Source of the DNA: an uncultured Flavobacteriales bacterium
GTDB taxonomy: Bacteria; Bacteroidota; Bacteroidia; Flavobacteriales_D; Crocinitomicaceae
NCBI GenBank assembly: GCA_903879765.1
Contig: CAIRMS010000275.1
Location: 1-7,295 of the forward strand
Length of the DNA: 7,295 nt
Direction: 5' to 3'
Made by a program: the position numbers and the translations under genes. The notes beneath the pieces are model-generated. The model was not told the DNA's origin and did no database searches. It was given only the letters and a program-made list of their open reading frames with translations. Below are positions 5,137-7,295 of the stretch, piece by piece (the first letter of the stretch is position 1; each line of letters starts with the position of its first letter).

Positions 5137-6236
5137 CGAAACAATGGATAGGAAATCCCAAAAGTCAACATGCTTTTTTCCGTTTGTGACCTCAATGATT
5201 TATCAAAAGTTAAATTGTAGGAATAACCCAATTTGAAAATACCGTAGCTAAAACCTATTTCTGGACGGTAAAACCATTTCCCTTTATCAGCTAGTCCATA
5301 ATGTGCACCAAATTGGATTAAATTTATATTTAAAAGTGGGTGTTTGAAGTTTAGAATGTGGATTGTTAAATCTTGTTTTGAACGGTCATTCATATTCCAT
5401 AAATAGGAGGTTCCTATTAGGCTAAATCTTAAATGTGGTAATCCGGAAAGCGGGTGAATTAAAAGGAATGGGTTGTGGTATTCAACATGTTCAGCACTGA
5501 TTTCATAACCGGCCCAAGTATCTTTTCCATAGGCACCAACTGCTCCGACACCAATTCCCCCGAACGAACTAAAAGGCACATAATCTGTAGACTTTTTATC
5601 CTCTAAAAAGGTTCTTGCCGCATTCATTCGATCTTCAGAGATTCCTTTAAGTATTTTTAGATCGTTCATTTCATACCATGAAAAGTCTTCAAGTGAAATT
5701 TGATCAAGAGCATAAGATTCATTCATGTACTTCAATCGAAATTCTCTACAGTAACGGTTTGTCGACTCGCTTAAATTCAAGGCTATGACTTCTTCTAATA
5801 GCTTGTTTACTTCAGTCACACCTGAAAAATTATCCAAACCTTCGTAATCCGATAGTGCCAAGTTGTAGACAGTGTCTTTAATGGAAATAACATTTTGTAT
5901 GAGTATCGTTGCTTTCAATAATTTCAAGCGTCCCCAAATTTCCTTTTCAGGATTAAGCGCTGCGTCTAAATTTGTGTTTAATTGACTGAATCGTTGGATT
6001 TCTTTGTTAATCAATTCCAATGTGGGTTCTTGCCAATTCGACTCATTATTGGAATTTATTTTCTCAAGTTGAACTTCAATGGAATCCATATAGGCAATCG
6101 TTTTTGGGTTTTTGGTGTCACACAAGTCACAAGGACTCATTTTTATGCACTTATCAAGAAAAGGAATGCCTATAAATTTTTGTGCAAAAACATTACTTGT
6201 CAGTAATAGGATGGTAGAAAGCATGATATTTTTCAT
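5118..6236 (-). CDS. Exported protein: Cys cluster, helical middle, barrel-like C-terminus
   Basis: A 372-residue protein with a signal peptide cleaved near VFA-Q (Ala18). Soon after comes C-X5-C-X2-C (Cys30, Cys36, Cys39 in CIKMSPCDLCD); this is not a haem motif because no His follows, and it could bind metal or form disulfides. Residues 45 to about 210 are charged and mostly helical (SIEVQLEKI, LELINKEIQRFSQL, EVNKLLEEVIAL), like a helical repeat or coiled coil, with another Cys at 163. From about 222 the sequence becomes Gly- and aromatic-rich with alternating strands: FGGIGVGAVGAYG, WAGYEISAEHVEYH, LRFSLIGTSYLW, LIQFGAHYGLA, WFYRPEIGFSYGIFKLGYSYNL and SMLTFGISYPLFRLGDYY. This resembles a small outer-membrane barrel with a periplasmic helical extension. 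I cannot name a family. Its start lies 61 bp after the scramblase-like gene, so the two may be cotranscribed. Confidence 0.75.
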   Translation of the reverse strand: MKNIMLSTILLLTSNVFAQKFIGIPFLDKCIKMSPCDLCDTKNPKTIAYMDSIEVQLEKINSNNESNWQEPTLELINKEIQRFSQLNTNLDAALNPEKEIWGRLKLLKATILIQNVISIKDTVYNLALSDYEGLDNFSGVTEVNKLLEEVIALNLSESTNRYCREFRLKYMNESYALDQISLEDFSWYEMNDLKILKGISEDRMNAARTFLEDKKSTDYVPFSSFGGIGVGAVGAYGKDTWAGYEISAEHVEYHNPFLLIHPLSGLPHLRFSLIGTSYLWNMNDRSKQDLTIHILNFKHPLLNINLIQFGAHYGLADKGKWFYRPEIGFSYGIFKLGYSYNLTFDKSLRSQTEKSMLTFGISYPLFRLGDYY

Positions 6237-6297
6237 CTTATAATTCAGTATTAAATGAATAAAAATAAATTTTGATTTAACAGGGAGAAAATCTTTT

Positions 6298-6891
6298 TTA
6301 ATTCTCTTTTAACAAGAAGTCGATACAAAGTACTGCAGCGAGCATATGCATACGTGATGGGTCATTTCCGGAAACGTTTTCATTTATTGATAAAATGTAG
6401 TTGTCAGCGGAAGTAAATAATTCCTTGCCAATTCCAGCCCATTTCTTACTGATACTTGCCAATTCTTGTTCATCTTTCGAGATTTTGAAGTCCCAACCAA
6501 TGAAATTACCTTTTAGGGTACATAGGTTTTGTCCATTCACATCGTTTAACTCAAGTTTTGCTCCACCGAGTCTGAATTTGCGTTTCATTGAACCTACCAT
6601 ATTTCCATTTTCGTCCAATATGTTCACTAATGCAAATCCTAAAAAAGAAGATTTACGGGTGATGTTTATAACGGGAGCTCCAGATAAATCTTTAATTTCC
6701 ACATGGAAAGGTGTCATCATTTTATATTTCGTAAAACGAAACATTTTGGTGAAAAAGCCCAATTTTTCTTCCCGACAGGTCATCATTTGTTCACCTGTTT
6801 CAGGATTGTAAATATCAAAGTTATTTGCAGCTTTGAACATTCCAATATGTTCCTTAATTAGAAATAAGTTTTGTTGTAAAAGTGGATTCAT
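6298..6891 (-). CDS. Phospholipid scramblase/LURP-one-related protein
   Basis: A 197-residue protein of the tubby-like scramblase/LURP-one superfamily. It begins MNPLLQQNLFLIKEHIGMFK and continues with NNFDIYNPETGEQMMTCREE (23-42), FTKMFRFTKYKMMTPFHVEI (47-66), ARKxS-like ITRKSSFLGF, VGSMKRKFRLGGAKLEL, GNFIGWDFKI and WAGIGKELFTSADNYILSI. This matches my memory of flavobacterial proteins labelled phospholipid scramblase-related. In eukaryotes the fold is a closed beta-barrel around a C-terminal hydrophobic helix; here MHMLAAVLCIDFLL near the end (about 180-193) would be that helix. No signal peptide is seen, so it is probably cytoplasmic or membrane-associated. Lipid-scrambling activity is not established for bacterial members. 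ATG 6891 is preferred because the frame upstream reaches only a TTG at 6963, adding 24 residues that do not fit the family start. Confidence 0.85.
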   Translation of the reverse strand: MNPLLQQNLFLIKEHIGMFKAANNFDIYNPETGEQMMTCREEKLGFFTKMFRFTKYKMMTPFHVEIKDLSGAPVINITRKSSFLGFALVNILDENGNMVGSMKRKFRLGGAKLELNDVNGQNLCTLKGNFIGWDFKISKDEQELASISKKWAGIGKELFTSADNYILSINENVSGNDPSRMHMLAAVLCIDFLLKEN

Positions 6892-7003
6892 ATTTTTTTT
6901 CACTAAAAGTAAGAAAATATTTAGTTTTGAGGACCTTAATGAAGTATAAATATCATGAGTCAATTTTAAATCACTTTTGACTAGATCCCGCCAAAATACG
7001 AAC

Positions 7004-7011
7004 TAATTTTG
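7004..7011 (+). promoter_or_regulatory. -7-type box TAATTTTG
   Basis: An exact TAnnTTTG match on the + strand, with TTTG (6976-6979) 24 bp upstream, slightly wider than usual. No obvious gene follows closely, so it may be a leader-transcript promoter or chance. Confidence 0.25.
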
Positions 7012-7035
7012 TCTGTATGTAAATCTTTCACTGCA

Positions 7036-7086
7036 ACCTAAGGAAAATTCGCTACTGAACAATTGTGTAATTGCACTTCTTAGGGT
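7036..7086. repeat. Nested inverted repeat, possible structured RNA
   Basis: The outer arms AACCTAAG (7036-7043 region) and CTTAGGGTT (7079-7087 region) pair with one bulged G. Inside them, CAATT-GTGT-AATTG (7060-7073) forms a second perfect stem. The nested arrangement could be a cis-acting RNA or a protein-binding region. I recognise no known riboswitch or RNA family. Confidence 0.3.
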
Positions 7087-7148
7087 TCAAAGTTTTCCCA
7101 TAAAATAGAGTGTATTTCGTGTAGGTTAAGAGGAGAAAACCAAAAGAT

Positions 7149-7162
7149 AATGAACGTTCATT
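7149..7162. promoter_or_regulatory. Perfect 14-bp palindrome AATGAACGTTCATT, TetR-type operator candidate
   Basis: The sequence equals its own reverse complement over 14 bp, with the core TGAACGTTCA that resembles operators of TetR-family repressors. It lies in the region between the scramblase-like gene and the right window edge. The regulator is not in the window; TetR regulators often lie next to their operator, so one may be encoded just to the right. Confidence 0.5.
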
Positions 7163-7246
7163 TTAGCTCTTTTTCTTTTTTATGAAAGAATCTTATGGGT
7201 ATGTTTTAAACCCACTTGAATGGCGAGTTATGTTGTTCAAATTGGG

Positions 7247-7254
7247 TAACTTTG
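7247..7254 (+). promoter_or_regulatory. -7 box TAACTTTG, promoter of a rightward gene
   Basis: An exact TAnnTTTG match, 29 bp before the ATG at 7284. A TTG at 7216-7218 lies 28 bp upstream, farther than the usual spacing, so the -33 element is uncertain. Confidence 0.4.
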
Positions 7255-7283
7255 AGGGCTTTAAAACAGTTTAAATAGAAAAT

Positions 7284-7295
7284 ATGAATAGTGGA
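7284..7295 (+). CDS. Possible 5' end of a gene cut by the window edge
   Basis: ATG at 7284 opens the frame M-N-S-G to the window end and lies downstream of the exact -7 box at 7247-7254. Only four codons are visible, so neither the gene nor the product can be confirmed. If real, its control by the palindrome at 7149-7162 would be plausible. Confidence 0.25.

Larger units (their letters stand above)
6892..7295. other. Right intergenic region, mostly regulatory, no firm gene
   Basis: This stretch of about 400 bp before the scramblase-like gene has no convincing complete gene. It holds an inverted repeat CAAAAT/ATTTTG (6992-7011), whose right arm lies within the exact box TAATTTTG (7004-7011), a nested inverted repeat (7036-7086), a perfect 14-bp palindrome (7149-7162), a hairpin TGGGT/ACCCA (7196-7214), an exact TAACTTTG box (7247-7254) and a possible start codon at 7284. 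It is best read as a divergent promoter region between the scramblase-like gene and an unseen rightward gene. Confidence 0.55.

Noticed and set aside
6401..6811. A 136-codon + strand frame opposite the scramblase-like gene
   Set aside because: The - strand protein matches a known family along its whole length, so this frame is a shadow.
6892..6963. N-terminal extension of the scramblase-like protein from TTG 6963
   Set aside because: The extra 24 residues start at a TTG and do not match the family start, which begins at the ATG at 6891.

Overview
The window looks like chromosomal DNA of a member of the Bacteroidota, most likely Flavobacteriales. The evidence is: AT-rich intergenic DNA; several exported proteins whose signal peptides end at Ala or Gly before Gln (SAQ, FAQ, FGQ); start codons with little or no Shine-Dalgarno sequence; TAnnTTTG-type -7 promoter boxes; and a scramblase-like protein of a form I associate with flavobacteria. 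A family such as Crocinitomicaceae would fit, but this is an impression from the proteins and was not tested.

Layout: four genes on the + strand (297-3927) run toward four genes on the - strand (4001-6891), meeting at a 73-bp convergent junction. The + genes are (1) a single-domain FMN-dependent Old Yellow Enzyme-type oxidoreductase, (2) a putative lipoprotein of unknown function, (3) a small exported beta-rich protein, probably outer-membrane, and (4) a small exported protein with the His and Cys motifs of caspase/CHAT-like (clan CD) peptidases. Read leftward from the right side, the - genes are (8) a phospholipid scramblase/LURP-one-related protein, (7) an exported protein with a Cys cluster, a helical middle and a barrel-like C-terminus, (6) a small exported protein of unknown function, and (5) a short DUF4359-like protein. 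Genes 8 and 7 are only 61 bp apart and may be cotranscribed; the other spacings (69 to 216 bp) suggest mostly separate transcripts.

The ends of the window are non-coding or nearly so. The left end (1-296) has a strong AT-rich hairpin that probably terminates an upstream gene, a weaker second hairpin, and two short palindromes about one helical turn apart just before gene 1. The right end (6892-7295) has a perfect 14-bp palindrome of TetR-operator type, a nested inverted repeat, an exact TAnnTTTG box and a possible + strand start codon (7284) for a gene that continues beyond the window.

No RNA gene, insertion sequence, CRISPR array or phage module was seen. Six of the eight genes encode proteins predicted to be exported or N-terminally membrane-anchored, five of them with a clear signal peptide, so this is an envelope-oriented accessory stretch rather than one obvious pathway. 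The most interesting item is gene 4, a minimal stand-alone secreted clan CD-like protein with an unusual double-Cys active-site motif.
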